A stretch of DNA of 64,000 bases from Stenotrophomonas rhizophila (GCF_001704155.1 NZ_CP016294.1:1547501-1611500); one strand, 5' to 3'; positions 35,356 through 45,573 are shown, numbered from the stretch's first letter. The notes: generated from the sequence alone by a model not told the origin. Translations and numbers: made by a program.

Positions 35356-37781
35356 GGCCCGGCTCCGGCCACGCAGCGCAGCGGCCCCAGCCGCAGCGCG
35401 GCGCTGCCCGGCGCCGGGCTGACCGGCACGCGCACTTCGCAGCGCCCGTCATCGGTGTCCACCTGCAGCACTGCCTGGGCCGGCAGATCTTCCAGGTAGA
35501 CCTCGCCGTCGTAGCCCACCGTAGCGCTGCGCTGGTCCGACAGCCGCACCTGGCTGCCGGCGGGCACGGGCCGGTCCTGCGCGTCGTGCAGGACCAGTGT
35601 GATGGCGCGGGTGCGGCGCAGTCCGAAACTGACCCCCAGCCCGGCGCTCTGCCGCGGCGTCACCAGCGTGTCCACGCGGTCGGCACGCATGTCGGCCGGC
35701 AGCTCCAGGGTGTCGATCGAAATCCGGTTGCGCTGCCAGGACAGCAGCGGGGTGACCAGCAGCATGCCGTCGTCGTCGGTCACCCCGATCACCCGGTTTT
35801 CCAGGCGGACCGGTACGCCGCCCACGCCGTTGGTGGAGACCACCGCGAACGCGTCGGGTACCTCACGTGCGGCGAACAGGTGCCCGCCCATCCAGACCAC
35901 GCTGCCGCTGGCGTTGGCATAGGCGAAGTTGGCATCGCCCTGGCGCGCCGCGCCCAGCGAGTAGCGGCCCACGCGGTTCAACCAGCCGGCTTCGACCAGC
36001 CCGCCGGTGCCGTCGTCGCCCTGCCGGGCCTGCACGCGCCAGCCGTAACCGCCCTGGCTGCCATCGCCCGGCACCGGCTGGGATACATCCACCGTGTACA
36101 GATTGCGGTCGCCATTGCGCTGGGCGGCCAGGTTGCTCTGGCGGTTGTTGCCCAGGCTGGCCGACAGCGACAGGTACACGCTGCGGTCGGCGTTGTCGTC
36201 CAGGTTCTGGTTGAACGAGGCGTAGGCCGACCAGCGTTCGGAGAACGTGCGGTTCCAGAACACGCTCGCGTAGCGGCGGTCGTCGCCATCGGGGTAAGAC
36301 AGGCGCAGGTAGCTGGCGCTCAGCGAGCCCAGCCGGCCCAGGCTGGCACCGGCGGTGACCTGGTCGGTCACGTCCGGTGGCAGCGCACCCTGCAGGCTGC
36401 CCAGGTCCTGGAAGTCGCCATGCGTGCGGCGGGTGGCGGCGTTGAGGTTGAACACCCGGTTGTTCCAGCTGTACCCCAGCGCCCACTGGCCTCCCTGCAG
36501 ACCGTCGCGGCGGCTGTGCGCATAGGACGCGTTGACGACGCCGGCCTGGCCCAGCTGCCACCAGCCGCCCGCGCCGGCGCTGGCCACGCCGCCGCCGCCT
36601 TCGGCATGCAGTTCGGCGGTGAAGCGGTTGCTGACCCCGCGCCGCCAGGTGGCGCTGCCCACGATGGCACTGTCGTAGGCGAACGAGCGGATGCCGTAAT
36701 CGCGACGCATCCGGCCCACGCCAGCGGACCAGTCCGAGAGGCCTTCAGCCAGCAGCTGCTGCGTGCCATAGAAGGCAAAATCCAGGGTCTGCATGCGGCC
36801 GTAGGCATCGGTGATCACCACCTGCGCATTGCCGGTGCCGCTGATGCCCGGCTGCGCGGCCAGCTGGAACGGCCCCACCGGTACCTCGCCGTTGTACTGG
36901 CGCAGGCCATCGACATAGAGCTCGACGTTGGAGGGCACCACGGCCTCGCCCAGGAAGCTCGGGGTGGGGGTGAGCACGCGGTAGGGCTGCAGGCCGTAGT
37001 TGCGCCCGATCTGGATGCCGCCCATCCGCACCGGGCGGCTCCAGTCAACGAAGCCGCTGAAGAAGTCACCGACGGTCAGGGTCAATGCGTTGTCGGGAAA
37101 ATCCAGCTGCCACGCACTGTCCAGGCGCACGCTTTCACCGCGCCAGTCGCTCCGTCCATCCTGGTAGGTGCGCAGCAGCTGGCTGCTGCGCAGCACGCCG
37201 CGGCCCATGCCGAACACCCGCCATTCGGTGGTGAGCGCCAGGTTGCCGGCGTCCTGGTTGTGGCTGGCATAGACGTCGTAGTTGAGCAGGGCGCCAGGCG
37301 AGGCGCTGGCCGTCGGGGTGCTCTGCGTGGCGGCCCCCACTTCGGTGACCGGCAGGTTGAGCTGTTCCAGCGGGATTTCCAGCGCCAGGGTCTGCAGGGA
37401 GGCGTCGTAGCGCATCACCAGGCCGCTGAGCTGGTCCAGTGCAACCGGCGCGCCGTCGGGCGCGGCGAAGCCGAGCTGGCGCAGCACGGGCGGATCGGCG
37501 CGCAGCTGGCCCGCCAGTTCCGTGAACGGCAGCAGGCCGCGGGGGCTGCCGTTGAGGGTGACGTCCAGGTACAGGGTCTGCGGTGCGGTCAAGGGCGTGG
37601 GCGCCGGCAGCATCACATCATCGGCGGCCCCCAGTTCGGCGCTGGCGGCAGGCAGTTCGGCCGCCCATGCCGGTGCGCCCGGCATTCCAGACGAGACCGC
37701 GCCGGCAGCCAGGGCGACGCGCACGCAGGCCTCAGCGAGCCGGTGGCGTCGGGGACAGGGGCGTGGCTTGCGCGCCGCCAT
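35352..37781 (-). CDS. archaic fimbrial outer membrane usher (CsuD-like)
   Basis: An 809-residue usher. After a signal peptide (cut near PAWA, residue 39) comes the N-terminal chaperone-binding domain (LYLDVTLNGSPRGLLPFTELAG), then the barrel region with SNVELYVDGLRQYNGEVPVGPFQL and DAYGRMQTLDFAFYGTQQLLAEGLSDWSAGVG (family signatures), and C-terminal plug-like domains (VDTLVTPRQSAGLGVSFGLRRTRA). Ushers thread subunit-chaperone complexes through the outer membrane. It begins inside the chaperone gene (50-base overlap), so expression of the two is coupled. Confidence 0.92.
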   Translation of the reverse strand: MAARKPRPCPRRHRLAEACVRVALAAGAVSSGMPGAPAWAAELPAASAELGAADDVMLPAPTPLTAPQTLYLDVTLNGSPRGLLPFTELAGQLRADPPVLRQLGFAAPDGAPVALDQLSGLVMRYDASLQTLALEIPLEQLNLPVTEVGAATQSTPTASASPGALLNYDVYASHNQDAGNLALTTEWRVFGMGRGVLRSSQLLRTYQDGRSDWRGESVRLDSAWQLDFPDNALTLTVGDFFSGFVDWSRPVRMGGIQIGRNYGLQPYRVLTPTPSFLGEAVVPSNVELYVDGLRQYNGEVPVGPFQLAAQPGISGTGNAQVVITDAYGRMQTLDFAFYGTQQLLAEGLSDWSAGVGRMRRDYGIRSFAYDSAIVGSATWRRGVSNRFTAELHAEGGGGVASAGAGGWWQLGQAGVVNASYAHSRRDGLQGGQWALGYSWNNRVFNLNAATRRTHGDFQDLGSLQGALPPDVTDQVTAGASLGRLGSLSASYLRLSYPDGDDRRYASVFWNRTFSERWSAYASFNQNLDDNADRSVYLSLSASLGNNRQSNLAAQRNGDRNLYTVDVSQPVPGDGSQGGYGWRVQARQGDDGTGGLVEAGWLNRVGRYSLGAARQGDANFAYANASGSVVWMGGHLFAAREVPDAFAVVSTNGVGGVPVRLENRVIGVTDDDGMLLVTPLLSWQRNRISIDTLELPADMRADRVDTLVTPRQSAGLGVSFGLRRTRAITLVLHDAQDRPVPAGSQVRLSDQRSATVGYDGEVYLEDLPAQAVLQVDTDDGRCEVRVPVSPAPGSAALRLGPLRCVAGAGP

Positions 37782-38487
37782 TGATCTTCGCCGATAGCGT
37801 GGCCCCGGCCAGCCGCGTCGCAGGAATATCCAGCGGCCAACGCATGGTCTGGCCGCTGAGCACGTAGCCGATCAGGCCGGGCTGGAAGACCTGCGGGCGA
37901 TCCAGCGGACCTACCGCCAGATCGGCCAGTTGCGCATAGCCATCGCCACGGTTGTGCACTTCCAGCACCACCTTGCCATCGGGCTGGACACGCACGCTGC
38001 TCTGCAGCTCGGGCTTGCCTGCGGCGCTGCCATCGGGCTGGATGAACACCGGCAGCGAGTAGCGCAGCACGAACTGCATGCCCTGGCGGTTGGGGTCCAG
38101 CGTGGGCACCTCGTCGACGATGACCCGGTACGACAGCTGTGCGTCGGGCGCTTCCGGCTGGGCGCGCACGACGCGGATCAGCTGCTGCTGTCCGGCCGCG
38201 AGCGACTGCATGGGCGGGCTGACCACCAGGTCTGAGGTGGGGTCGAGCTGGTCGCGGCCGTCGCGCTGGGTCCAGCGGAATACGCGGGCCTGCACGCTTA
38301 CCGGGGCCGACCCGCTGTTGCTGACCCACAGCGCTTCGGCGTTCTGGCGGGCGCTGAGCTGCAGCGAGGTAGGCGCAACCTGCAGGCTGGCGGCCCGCAG
38401 GCCAGGCATGCCAAGCACGACCAGCAATGCACAGGCGCAGACAGCCGCCGTGGAGCGCGGTACGCGCCCCCGTTCGAGTGCTGACAT
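37732..38487 (-). CDS. fimbrial periplasmic chaperone (CsuC-like)
   Basis: A 251-residue PapD-type chaperone: signal peptide (1-33), N-terminal Ig domain SLQVAPTSLQLSARQNAEALWVSN, DLVVSPPMQSLAAGQQQLIRVVRA (the G1 donor strand and basic residue region), SYRVIVDEVPT, and FVLRYSLPVFI before the second domain. It lies 7 bases after the major pilin and overlaps the usher, the usual order of Csu systems. It is the canonical chaperone of this cluster; the second one is at 33286-34002. Confidence 0.92.
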   Translation of the reverse strand: MSALERGRVPRSTAAVCACALLVVLGMPGLRAASLQVAPTSLQLSARQNAEALWVSNSGSAPVSVQARVFRWTQRDGRDQLDPTSDLVVSPPMQSLAAGQQQLIRVVRAQPEAPDAQLSYRVIVDEVPTLDPNRQGMQFVLRYSLPVFIQPDGSAAGKPELQSSVRVQPDGKVVLEVHNRGDGYAQLADLAVGPLDRPQVFQPGLIGYVLSGQTMRWPLDIPATRLAGATLSAKINGGAQATPLSPTPPAR

Positions 38488-38494
38488 GGCGGCC

Positions 38495-39028
38495 TCAGTA
38501 CGAGATGGTGGCGGTGACCGTGTCCTGATAGGTACCGGTGGCGGCGTTGTTCACGCTGGGATTGGCCACCTGGCCATAGATCGGGTACGCCTGCGCCAGG
38601 CCGGTCCCGGTGCCGGCCACCGTGTTGGTGCCGGTGGTGGCGCCCCAGACGTTTGCACGGCCCGCATCGGAGTACAGCTGGTAGCCGACGAAGTTGTTGG
38701 TGGTCACCGCCGCATCGGTGTTGCGCATGCGCCGGGTGGTGACGTCATTGGCGGTCGCGGCGTTGGAGCCGGCATTCAGCGCGATGGTGTACGGCGTCAG
38801 CGCCGAGCACTGCGCGGTGACCGATCCCTGGGCGTTGGACGGGGTGGTGGCGGTGGACAGCGCCGTGCCGAAATCGACATCGGTCGCGGCGGCCGCGGTG
38901 ATCGTGCAGGCCTTGGTGATGATGATGCGCACGTTGAAGGTGGTGGTGTCGGCCGCCATGGCGGGCGAGGCCAGGGCCACCAGGCCAAGGCTGAACAGCA
39001 GGGGACGCGGGGCGCGAAGGAATCGCAT
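38495..39028 (-). CDS. spore coat U major pilin (CsuA/B-like)
   Basis: A 177-residue secreted SCPU subunit: signal peptide (residues 1-25, SPAMA), then the single domain with TFNVRIIITKACTITAAAATDVDFGTAL, VTAQCSALTPYTIALNAG and the C-terminal strand TGTYQDTVTATISY. Two cysteines in the mature part likely pair. It has the best ribosome-binding site in the cluster (AAGGAG, six bases before ATG), in keeping with a highly made shaft subunit. It opens the leftward pilus operon and diverges from map. Confidence 0.9.
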   Translation of the reverse strand: MRFLRAPRPLLFSLGLVALASPAMAADTTTFNVRIIITKACTITAAAATDVDFGTALSTATTPSNAQGSVTAQCSALTPYTIALNAGSNAATANDVTTRRMRNTDAAVTTNNFVGYQLYSDAGRANVWGATTGTNTVAGTGTGLAQAYPIYGQVANPSVNNAATGTYQDTVTATISY

Positions 39029-39287
39029 GGTCTTCTCCTTGGACGGGGGTCCTGGATGAACGAATCGATGCCGGCGTACTGCAGGGGGAGGGCGCCAGGG
39101 GCGGCGCTGACCCCCTTATAAAAGCGATGTTGTAGGGGGGGTGTGAGGAAAACTGGCCGGTTTTCACAGTTTTTCCGTTCCCAGCCCGCCCAAGCCCTGC
39201 CGCTGTGGGGCTTCGACCCGAACGTGGGCTGTCAGCGTTCCAGCCCTTCCCGTTCAGAATGGCCGCGGATCAGCGATAATGGGCGCC
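39029..39287. other. divergent regulatory region between the pilus cluster and map
   Basis: These 259 bases hold the outward promoters of the pilin gene (minus) and map (plus). On the minus strand TTATAA near 39117 is a possible -10 for the pilus operon but has no good -35. AAAACTGGCCGGTTTT (about 39148-39163) is a perfect palindrome that might be a regulator site. No small gene is evident. Confidence 0.45.
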
Positions 39288-40061
39288 ATGAGCGTGAATC
39301 TGAAAACCCCCGAGGAAATCGAACTGATGCGCGTCGCCGGCCGCCTGGCCAGCGAAGTGCTCGACATCGTCACCCCGTACGTCAAGCCGGGCGTGACGAC
39401 CGAAGAGCTGGACCGCATCTGCCACGACCACATCATCAACGTGCAGAAGGCCACGCCGGCCAACGTCGGCTACCGTGGCTTCCCGAAGACGGTCTGCACA
39501 TCGGTCAACAACGTCATCTGCCACGGCATCCCCAGCGAAGCCAAGGTCCTGAAGGACGGCGACATCGTCAACATCGATGTCACCGTGATCAAGGACGGCT
39601 GGCACGGCGATACCAGCCGCATGTACTACGCCGGCACGCCGTCGACGATGGCCAAGCGCCTGGTCGACACGACCTACGCGGCCATGTGGGCCGGTATCCG
39701 TGCGGTGAAGCCGGGCGCGACGCTGGGCGACATCGGCCACGCGATCCAGTCGCTGGCCGAAGCCGAGCGCTTCAGCGTGGTCCGCGAGTACTGCGGGCAT
39801 GGCATCGGCAAGGTCTACCACGACGAACCGCAGGTGGTGCACTACGGGCGTCCGGGCGAAGGCCTGGTGCTGCAGCCGGGCATGACCTTCACCATCGAGC
39901 CGATGATCAATGAAGGCACCCGCTACAATAAGGTGCTTCCCGACGGCTGGACCGTGGTCACCAAGGACCGCAAGCTGTCGGCGCAGTGGGAGCACATGAT
40001 CGCGGTCACCGAGACCGGCGTGGATGTGCTGACCCTCTCGCCCGGCGAATCGCAGGTCTGA
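39288..40061 (+). CDS. map: methionine aminopeptidase type I
   Basis: A 257-residue MetAP that removes the initiator methionine. All metal ligands fall at the E. coli positions: Asp97, Asp108, His171, Glu204 and Glu235, with His79 conserved. Numbering from ATG 39288 (MSVNLKTPEE) gives that exact match, so I prefer it to ATG 39279, three codons earlier. It is 2 bases from glnD, forming a map-glnD-dapD operon. Confidence 0.97.
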   Translation: MSVNLKTPEEIELMRVAGRLASEVLDIVTPYVKPGVTTEELDRICHDHIINVQKATPANVGYRGFPKTVCTSVNNVICHGIPSEAKVLKDGDIVNIDVTVIKDGWHGDTSRMYYAGTPSTMAKRLVDTTYAAMWAGIRAVKPGATLGDIGHAIQSLAEAERFSVVREYCGHGIGKVYHDEPQVVHYGRPGEGLVLQPGMTFTIEPMINEGTRYNKVLPDGWTVVTKDRKLSAQWEHMIAVTETGVDVLTLSPGESQV

Positions 40062-40063
40062 GC

Positions 40064-42703
40064 ATGTTGCCGGCGAGCCCGACCCTGGACGCGCCGGCCG
40101 ACGCCGTCGCCGACCCCGAGTGGGCGGCGGAGGCTCGCCAGACCCTGCAGCAGGCCGACGCGCGCCTGTACCGGCGCTTCGACCAGAACGACAACATCGA
40201 GCGGCTGCTGGCGCTGCGCGCCCGCGCTGCCGACCATCTCATCCGGCTGGCCTGGCAGCGCTGCGTGCCGCCCGATGCCGGGCTGGCGCTGTTTGCGGTG
40301 GGCGGCTACGGGCGCGGTGAACTGTTCCCGCGCTCGGACATCGACCTGCTGGTGCTGGGCGCGCCCGAGGCGCAGCGTCGGCATGAAGCGGCCTTGGCCC
40401 GCCTGTTCGCGCTGCTGTGGGATTGCGGCCTGCCGGTCAGTCATGCAGTGCGGTCGGCGCAGGAATGCGTGCAGGCCAGCGCAGACCAGACCGTGCTCAC
40501 CGCCTTGATCGAATCGCGCCCGCTGGTGGCCGACGAAGCGGCGCGCCAGGCGCTGAAACAGGCCGTCAACCGCGAGGGCCTGTGGCCGCCGCGCGAATTC
40601 TTCCTGGCCAAGCGCGACGAACTGCTGGCCCGCCACCAGCGATTCGGCGACACCGCCGACAACCTGGAACCGGACATCAAGGATGGCCCGGGCGGGTTGC
40701 GCGATCTCAATACGCTGGGCTGGATGGCACTGCGCGCGTTCGGCGTGCGCGAGCTGGAAGCGCTGGTCGGGCTGGGACACCTGGGCCCCGATGAAGCCGC
40801 TGCACTGCGCCGTGAGCGCTGCGCGCTGGCGCAGCTGCGGTTCGGCCTGCACCTGGTGGCCAACCGCCCGGAAGAGCGCCTGCGCTTCGATTACCAGAAG
40901 ACCCTGGCCGCGCGGCTCGGCTTTGCCGACGACGTGGAGAGCCTGGCGGTCGAAAAGATGATGCAGGGCTTCTACCGCAGCGCCACCGTGGTGCGGCGGA
41001 TCAGCGACCGCCTGCTGCAGCGCTTTGAAGAACAGTTCGACGGGGAGGCCGTGCCCGAACCGGTCAGCGTGGGCTTTTCCTTGCGCCGCGGCTACCTGGC
41101 CGCCAACGACCCGCAGTGGCCGCAGGGCGATATCGAGCAGGTGTTCGCGCTGTTCTCCAGCTGGGCCTACAACCCCGACGTGCGCGGCCTGCACTCGCTC
41201 ACCGCGCGGGCCTTGGCCGAAGCGCTGGCCGAGCTGCCGGCGTACACCGAGGCCAGCACTGCCGCGCGCGAACAGTTCATGACCCTGCTGCGCAGCCCGC
41301 GCGCGGTGGATACGCTGGCGCGCATGGCCCGCCTGGGCGTACTGGGGCAATGGATTCCCGCCTTCGCGCAGGTGTCCGGGCGCATGCAGTTCGACCTGTT
41401 CCATGTCTACACCGTCGACCAGCACACCTTGATGGTGCTGCGGAACATCGGCCTGTTCGCCACCAGCCGGGCGGACGAGCGTTTCTCCATTGCCCACGAG
41501 GTCTGGCCGCGGCTGCGCAAGCCGGAACTGCTGCTGCTGGCCGGGCTGTTCCATGACATCGCCAAGGGCCGCGGCGGCGACCATTCCGAACTCGGCGCGG
41601 TGGATGCCCGCGACTTCTGCCAGGCGCATGCGCTGAGCGGTTCCGATACCGAACTGGTGGCCTGGCTGGTCGAGCAGCACCTGCGCATGTCGGTCACCGC
41701 GCAGAAGCAGGACATCTCCGACCCGGACGTGATCCACCGCTTCGCCACGCTGGTGGCCAGCCGCGACCGCCTCGACTACCTGTACCTGCTGACCTGCGCC
41801 GACATCGCCGGCACCAGCCCGAAGCTGTGGAATGCGTGGAAGGATCGGCTGCTGGCCGACCTGTACTTCGCCGCGCGCCGGGCGCTGCGCGATGGCCTGG
41901 AAAACCAGATGCCGGCCGCCGAGCGCGTGCTGGAGGCGCGCGAGAGCGTGCGCGCGCTGGTGCGCGAGCGCGGCTACGACGACGCCACCATCGACCGCCA
42001 GTTCACCGTCATGCCGGATGAGAGCTTCATCCGCCTGCGCCCCGAGCAGCTGGCCTGGCAGGCCGCCGCGCTGGTGCCGGTCAAGCAGGGCCAGACCCTG
42101 GTCAAGGTGCGCCGGATCACCGCCGACGACGACGCGCTGGAAGTGTTCGTGCACTCGCCCGACCGCGACGGCCTGTTCGCTGCGATCGTGATGACCCTGG
42201 ACCGCAAGGGCTATGGCATCCACCGGGCGCGCGTGCTGGATGGCCCGGTTGACACCATTTTCGATACCTTCGAAGTGACCCCGGCCGACAGCTTCGCCGA
42301 TGGCGATGCACCGCGGCTGGAAGCGGCGCTGCGCGAGGCGCTGGCCGGCGACCTGTCGCGGCTGCGCCCCTCGCGGCGGGTAGTGCCACGCCAGCTGCGC
42401 CATTTCCGCTTCGCCCCGCGCATCGAATTCCGCGATGCCAATGACAACGACACCGGCGGCACCCGCTTCAGCCTGGTCGCACCCGACCGCCCCGGGCTGC
42501 TGGCCGATGTCGCCTTCGTACTGCGCAACCAGGGCCTGCGCGTGCATGACGCGCGCATTGCCACCTTTGGCGAACGCGCCGAAGACATGTTCGTGATCAG
42601 CGATGAGCACGACCACCCCCTGACCGAAACCGCCCGGCAGCAGCTGCATGACGCCATGCTGCGCTGCCTGGACCCTGATCGAAACGCCGGAGACCCCCAC
42701 TGA
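40064..42703 (+). CDS. glnD: bifunctional uridylyltransferase/uridylyl-removing enzyme GlnD
   Basis: An 879-residue nitrogen sensor that adds or removes UMP on PII proteins according to glutamine. The nucleotidyltransferase motif [20 protein letters not shown] begins at residue 80; the HD hydrolase domain has [15 protein letters not shown] (His-Asp at about 497-498); two ACT domains follow ([17 protein letters not shown] and [17 protein letters not shown]). It ends in TGATG, its stop sharing a base with the dapD start. The C terminus and length match E. coli GlnD (890). Confidence 0.96.
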   Translation: MLPASPTLDAPADAVADPEWAAEARQTLQQADARLYRRFDQNDNIERLLALRARAADHLIRLAWQRCVPPDAGLALFAVGGYGRGELFPRSDIDLLVLGAPEAQRRHEAALARLFALLWDCGLPVSHAVRSAQECVQASADQTVLTALIESRPLVADEAARQALKQAVNREGLWPPREFFLAKRDELLARHQRFGDTADNLEPDIKDGPGGLRDLNTLGWMALRAFGVRELEALVGLGHLGPDEAAALRRERCALAQLRFGLHLVANRPEERLRFDYQKTLAARLGFADDVESLAVEKMMQGFYRSATVVRRISDRLLQRFEEQFDGEAVPEPVSVGFSLRRGYLAANDPQWPQGDIEQVFALFSSWAYNPDVRGLHSLTARALAEALAELPAYTEASTAAREQFMTLLRSPRAVDTLARMARLGVLGQWIPAFAQVSGRMQFDLFHVYTVDQHTLMVLRNIGLFATSRADERFSIAHEVWPRLRKPELLLLAGLFHDIAKGRGGDHSELGAVDARDFCQAHALSGSDTELVAWLVEQHLRMSVTAQKQDISDPDVIHRFATLVASRDRLDYLYLLTCADIAGTSPKLWNAWKDRLLADLYFAARRALRDGLENQMPAAERVLEARESVRALVRERGYDDATIDRQFTVMPDESFIRLRPEQLAWQAAALVPVKQGQTLVKVRRITADDDALEVFVHSPDRDGLFAAIVMTLDRKGYGIHRARVLDGPVDTIFDTFEVTPADSFADGDAPRLEAALREALAGDLSRLRPSRRVVPRQLRHFRFAPRIEFRDANDNDTGGTRFSLVAPDRPGLLADVAFVLRNQGLRVHDARIATFGERAEDMFVISDEHDHPLTETARQQLHDAMLRCLDPDRNAGDPH

Positions 42704-43755
42704 TGGCCACCAAGCCTGCCAAGAAGACTGCCGCCAAGACCGCGGCGGCCAAGAAGACCGTTGCCGCTGCCCCGGCCGTGAAGAAGACCGCTGCGAAGAA
42801 AGCCGCGCCGGCCGTGAAGAAGGCGCCGGTCAAGAAGACCGCGGCCAGCAGCGCCGCGGAAACGGCGGCCAAGCGCGCCGAGAACATCGCGCGCAAGTCG
42901 CTGCGCAAGCCGGCCACCCCGGGCGTGGAAGAACTCAAGTTCGGCATCGAAAGCGCCTTCGAGCGCCGCGCCACGCTGACCCTGCATGAAATCGAAGGCT
43001 CGACCAAGCCGCTGGTCGGTCGCGTCATCGACGGGCTGGAAACCGGTGAATTCCGCGTGGCCGAGCCCGATGGGCACGGTGGCTGGAAGGTCAACGAGTG
43101 GCTGAAGAAGGCGGTGCTGCTGTACTTCCGCGTGAATGACATGGCGGTGGTCGACGCGCGCCCGGCGCCGTTCTGGGACAAGGTGGAATCGCGTTTCGCC
43201 GGCTTCGACGAAGCGAAGTTCCGCCGGGCTGGCGTGCGCGTGGTGCCCGGTGCGATCGCGCGCCGCGGCAGCTACTTCGGCAAGGACGTGGTGCTGATGC
43301 CCAGCTTCACCAACATCGGCGCCTACGTCGGCGAAGGCACCATGGTCGATACCTGGGCCACCGTGGGCTCGTGCGCGCAGATCGGCAAGCACTGCCACCT
43401 GTCCGGCGGCGCCGGCATCGGCGGCGTGCTCGAACCGCTGCAGGCCAGCCCGACCATCATCGAAGACCACTGCTTCATCGGTGCACGTTCGGAAGTGGTG
43501 GAAGGCTTCGTGGTCGGCCACCACAGCGTGATCGGCATGGGCGTGTTCCTGGGCCAGAGCACCCGCGTGTACAACCGCGCCACCGGCGAGATCAGCTACG
43601 GCTCGGTGCCGCCGTACAGCGTGGTGGTGTCCGGCCAGCTGCCGTCAAAGGATGGTTCGCACTCGCTGTACTGCGCGGTCATCGTCAAGCAGGTCGACGC
43701 CAAGACCCGCAGCAAGACCAGCGTCAACGAGCTGCTGCGCGGCCTGGCCGACTGA
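42703..43755 (+). CDS. dapD: tetrahydrodipicolinate N-succinyltransferase with histone H1-like N-terminal tail
   Basis: A 350-residue protein whose residues from about 75 on match DapD (E. coli 274 aa): [22 protein letters not shown], and the left-handed beta-helix [53 protein letters not shown]. It catalyses the succinylation step of lysine and diaminopimelate synthesis. The first 70 residues are an Ala/Lys/Pro low-complexity tail with many PAKK-, AVKK- and TAAKK-like units, resembling bacterial histone H1-like tails. ATG 42703 overlaps the glnD stop and has GGAG nine bases upstream, so the tail is probably translated; an internal GTG near 42926 is the alternative start. Confidence 0.93.
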   Translation: MATKPAKKTAAKTAAAKKTVAAAPAVKKTAAKKAAPAVKKAPVKKTAASSAAETAAKRAENIARKSLRKPATPGVEELKFGIESAFERRATLTLHEIEGSTKPLVGRVIDGLETGEFRVAEPDGHGGWKVNEWLKKAVLLYFRVNDMAVVDARPAPFWDKVESRFAGFDEAKFRRAGVRVVPGAIARRGSYFGKDVVLMPSFTNIGAYVGEGTMVDTWATVGSCAQIGKHCHLSGGAGIGGVLEPLQASPTIIEDHCFIGARSEVVEGFVVGHHSVIGMGVFLGQSTRVYNRATGEISYGSVPPYSVVVSGQLPSKDGSHSLYCAVIVKQVDAKTRSKTSVNELLRGLAD

Positions 43756-43767
43756 TGCGGTGACGCA

Positions 43768-43794
43768 ATCGGGGCATCGCCACGATGCCCCGAT
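43768..43794. terminator. perfect 12-base stem after dapD
   Basis: ATCGGGGCATCG pairs with CGATGCCCCGAT around a CCA loop. The U-run is weak (CTTTC further on), so termination may be partial. It separates dapD from the unknown gene at 43915. Confidence 0.5.
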
Positions 43795-43914
43795 GACGCT
43801 TTCACCGCGCGCTGTGGTGCGGCTTCGCAAAACCGGTCACAGCTTGACGCACGCATTGCCCACCGCCCGTGCTCGCGTGCCTATGCTGCGCTTCCCCAGG
43901 CAGAAGGCGCTTCC

Positions 43915-45573
43915 GTGGAAAACGTCAGCAATGCGGTGTCGGTGATCCGCTATCCGATTCAACCGCTGCCGCAGGTCGCTGCGGATCGTGCAACGGTCGA
44001 CAACGCGATTCTACCGATTGGCATTTACAACCTTCCGGGCTTCGCCGGCATGCCCAACGTGCCTGCCGGCGAATATGGCGTGCGCCTGACGCAGGCCGAC
44101 TACGTCATTTCAGCGCTGTATCAGAAGATCGTGAAGCACGGTGATCTGTCCACGATCGACGCGGACCTGGATACGATCGCGCGCGTGATGTCCGGCAGCG
44201 TCGGCTTTGGCGACACCGAAGACGAACAACGCGCCTCCAACATCTACATCGGCAAGGCGCTCAACATCCTGTGCCAGCAGGTGCGCCGTACGTCCGGGCC
44301 GCCCTGCGATGGAAATCGTCTGCTGCGCGCGACCCAGCGCTGCGTTGAAACGATCCGGGCCCGCCAGGAGTTCACCCTGGAAAACGCCAGTGTGATGATG
44401 TTCCACCTGGGTGAGCTCATCAACCATCCTCCTCTGCAACGCTGCTGCAGCGCGACGATCACCGAGCACCTGGCCCCGATCTTCGAAACCCTGCTGCGGC
44501 AGCATCCGATCCACGCCATCGAGGGTGCGACGCTGGCCTTCGGTCTGGTCAGCGCGCTGCGCGCGTCCGAGCATCTGATGACGCGACCGCAGGGCGCGAC
44601 CCTGCCACGCCCCGCCGCCGACAGCCTGTTGTTGACCGTGCCGTCGCTGCTGGAGGCGCAGCCGGATCTTCTGCTGGGGTGGGAAAGCCGGACCCTGGCC
44701 CTGGTGGCCAAATACGGTGTGCAGTACCTGCGGCGGCTGGCGCAGCTGAGCCGGGGCCGCGGGCGCCTGGTCCAGGGCAACGCGCTGCAGATCAACGCAG
44801 CGCGCGTGCTCAAGCCGATCATCGAGGAAGCCCGCCAGCCGTCGCGGCGGATATGGGACCAGCGCGATGGCGATTACCGCGGCCTTGGCCAGGACAAGCA
44901 GCTCCGGGACTACCTGGCCTATGCCACGCATTACTACTGCCGGTGGCTGACGCAGCAGCCGGAATGGGTGCAGTCGCGGTTGACGCTGCAGGAGGCGCCG
45001 CGCCAGGTCGCCGACAACCCGGCCAATGGCCGCAGCTTTGCCAACGTGGTGCAGCGGGGCAGCGGCGTGGCGCCATTCACAGAGCAGGCGTATCCCGTCC
45101 CCGCACCGTTCGTCGCAACACCAGTGCGCCGGCCGCGGTCCACCGAGATTACCCACTTGGAACCCCCCAGTGCGCTGGCCCGGTTCAGCCAGGCCGCCGG
45201 CGATCTTGTCCGGCTCGCCGAGGACGCAGACCGCTTCGACCGCGAAGACGCGGTATCGGCCACCAACGCATTGATCGTTTCGATCGAGGCGGGGCGGACC
45301 GCCTTGAACGACGCCTACCGCGTGCAGATGCTGCTGGACATGGACGCGGTGTGCATGCGCCTGTACGCGGCCGATCCGTGGGATGCGCCGCAGTACCAGT
45401 GGCAGCTGTCGAGCATGCGCGGCTTCATGACCTCGCAGCTGGCGCTGCTGGTCGACGCGAAGGGCAGGCCACTGCTGGGCGGGGACGTGCCGTCTGCAAC
45501 CGGACTGTCCTCCTGGCAGCGCACGCTGCTGCTGGAGCTCACCGACCACGCCGAAAAATCGGCCGCGTCATGA
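43915..45573 (+). CDS. unrecognised 552-residue protein
   Basis: I cannot place this protein. It starts at GTG 43915 (AGAAGG seven bases upstream), has no signal peptide or membrane helix, and looks largely alpha-helical, with Leu-rich helices of the kind found in helical-repeat proteins (for example LARFSQAAGDLVRLAEDADRF and MLLDMDAVCMRLYAADPW). A Pro/Arg-rich linker (about residues 385-415) separates two helical parts. Cysteines are more common than in neighbours (C-x-x-C-C in LQRCCSA). Base composition appears lower in GC than flanking genes. It interrupts dapD and the arsC-dapE pair, so it is probably an acquired gene. A secreted effector or a toxin-like protein is possible, but nothing proves it. 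Confidence 0.7.
   Translation: MENVSNAVSVIRYPIQPLPQVAADRATVDNAILPIGIYNLPGFAGMPNVPAGEYGVRLTQADYVISALYQKIVKHGDLSTIDADLDTIARVMSGSVGFGDTEDEQRASNIYIGKALNILCQQVRRTSGPPCDGNRLLRATQRCVETIRARQEFTLENASVMMFHLGELINHPPLQRCCSATITEHLAPIFETLLRQHPIHAIEGATLAFGLVSALRASEHLMTRPQGATLPRPAADSLLLTVPSLLEAQPDLLLGWESRTLALVAKYGVQYLRRLAQLSRGRGRLVQGNALQINAARVLKPIIEEARQPSRRIWDQRDGDYRGLGQDKQLRDYLAYATHYYCRWLTQQPEWVQSRLTLQEAPRQVADNPANGRSFANVVQRGSGVAPFTEQAYPVPAPFVATPVRRPRSTEITHLEPPSALARFSQAAGDLVRLAEDADRFDREDAVSATNALIVSIEAGRTALNDAYRVQMLLDMDAVCMRLYAADPWDAPQYQWQLSSMRGFMTSQLALLVDAKGRPLLGGDVPSATGLSSWQRTLLLELTDHAEKSAAS

Noticed and set aside
43915-45573. Type IV secretion effector with XVIPCD domain
   Set aside because: The C terminus lacks the Gln-rich conserved motifs of that domain as I know them, and no immunity gene is next to it.
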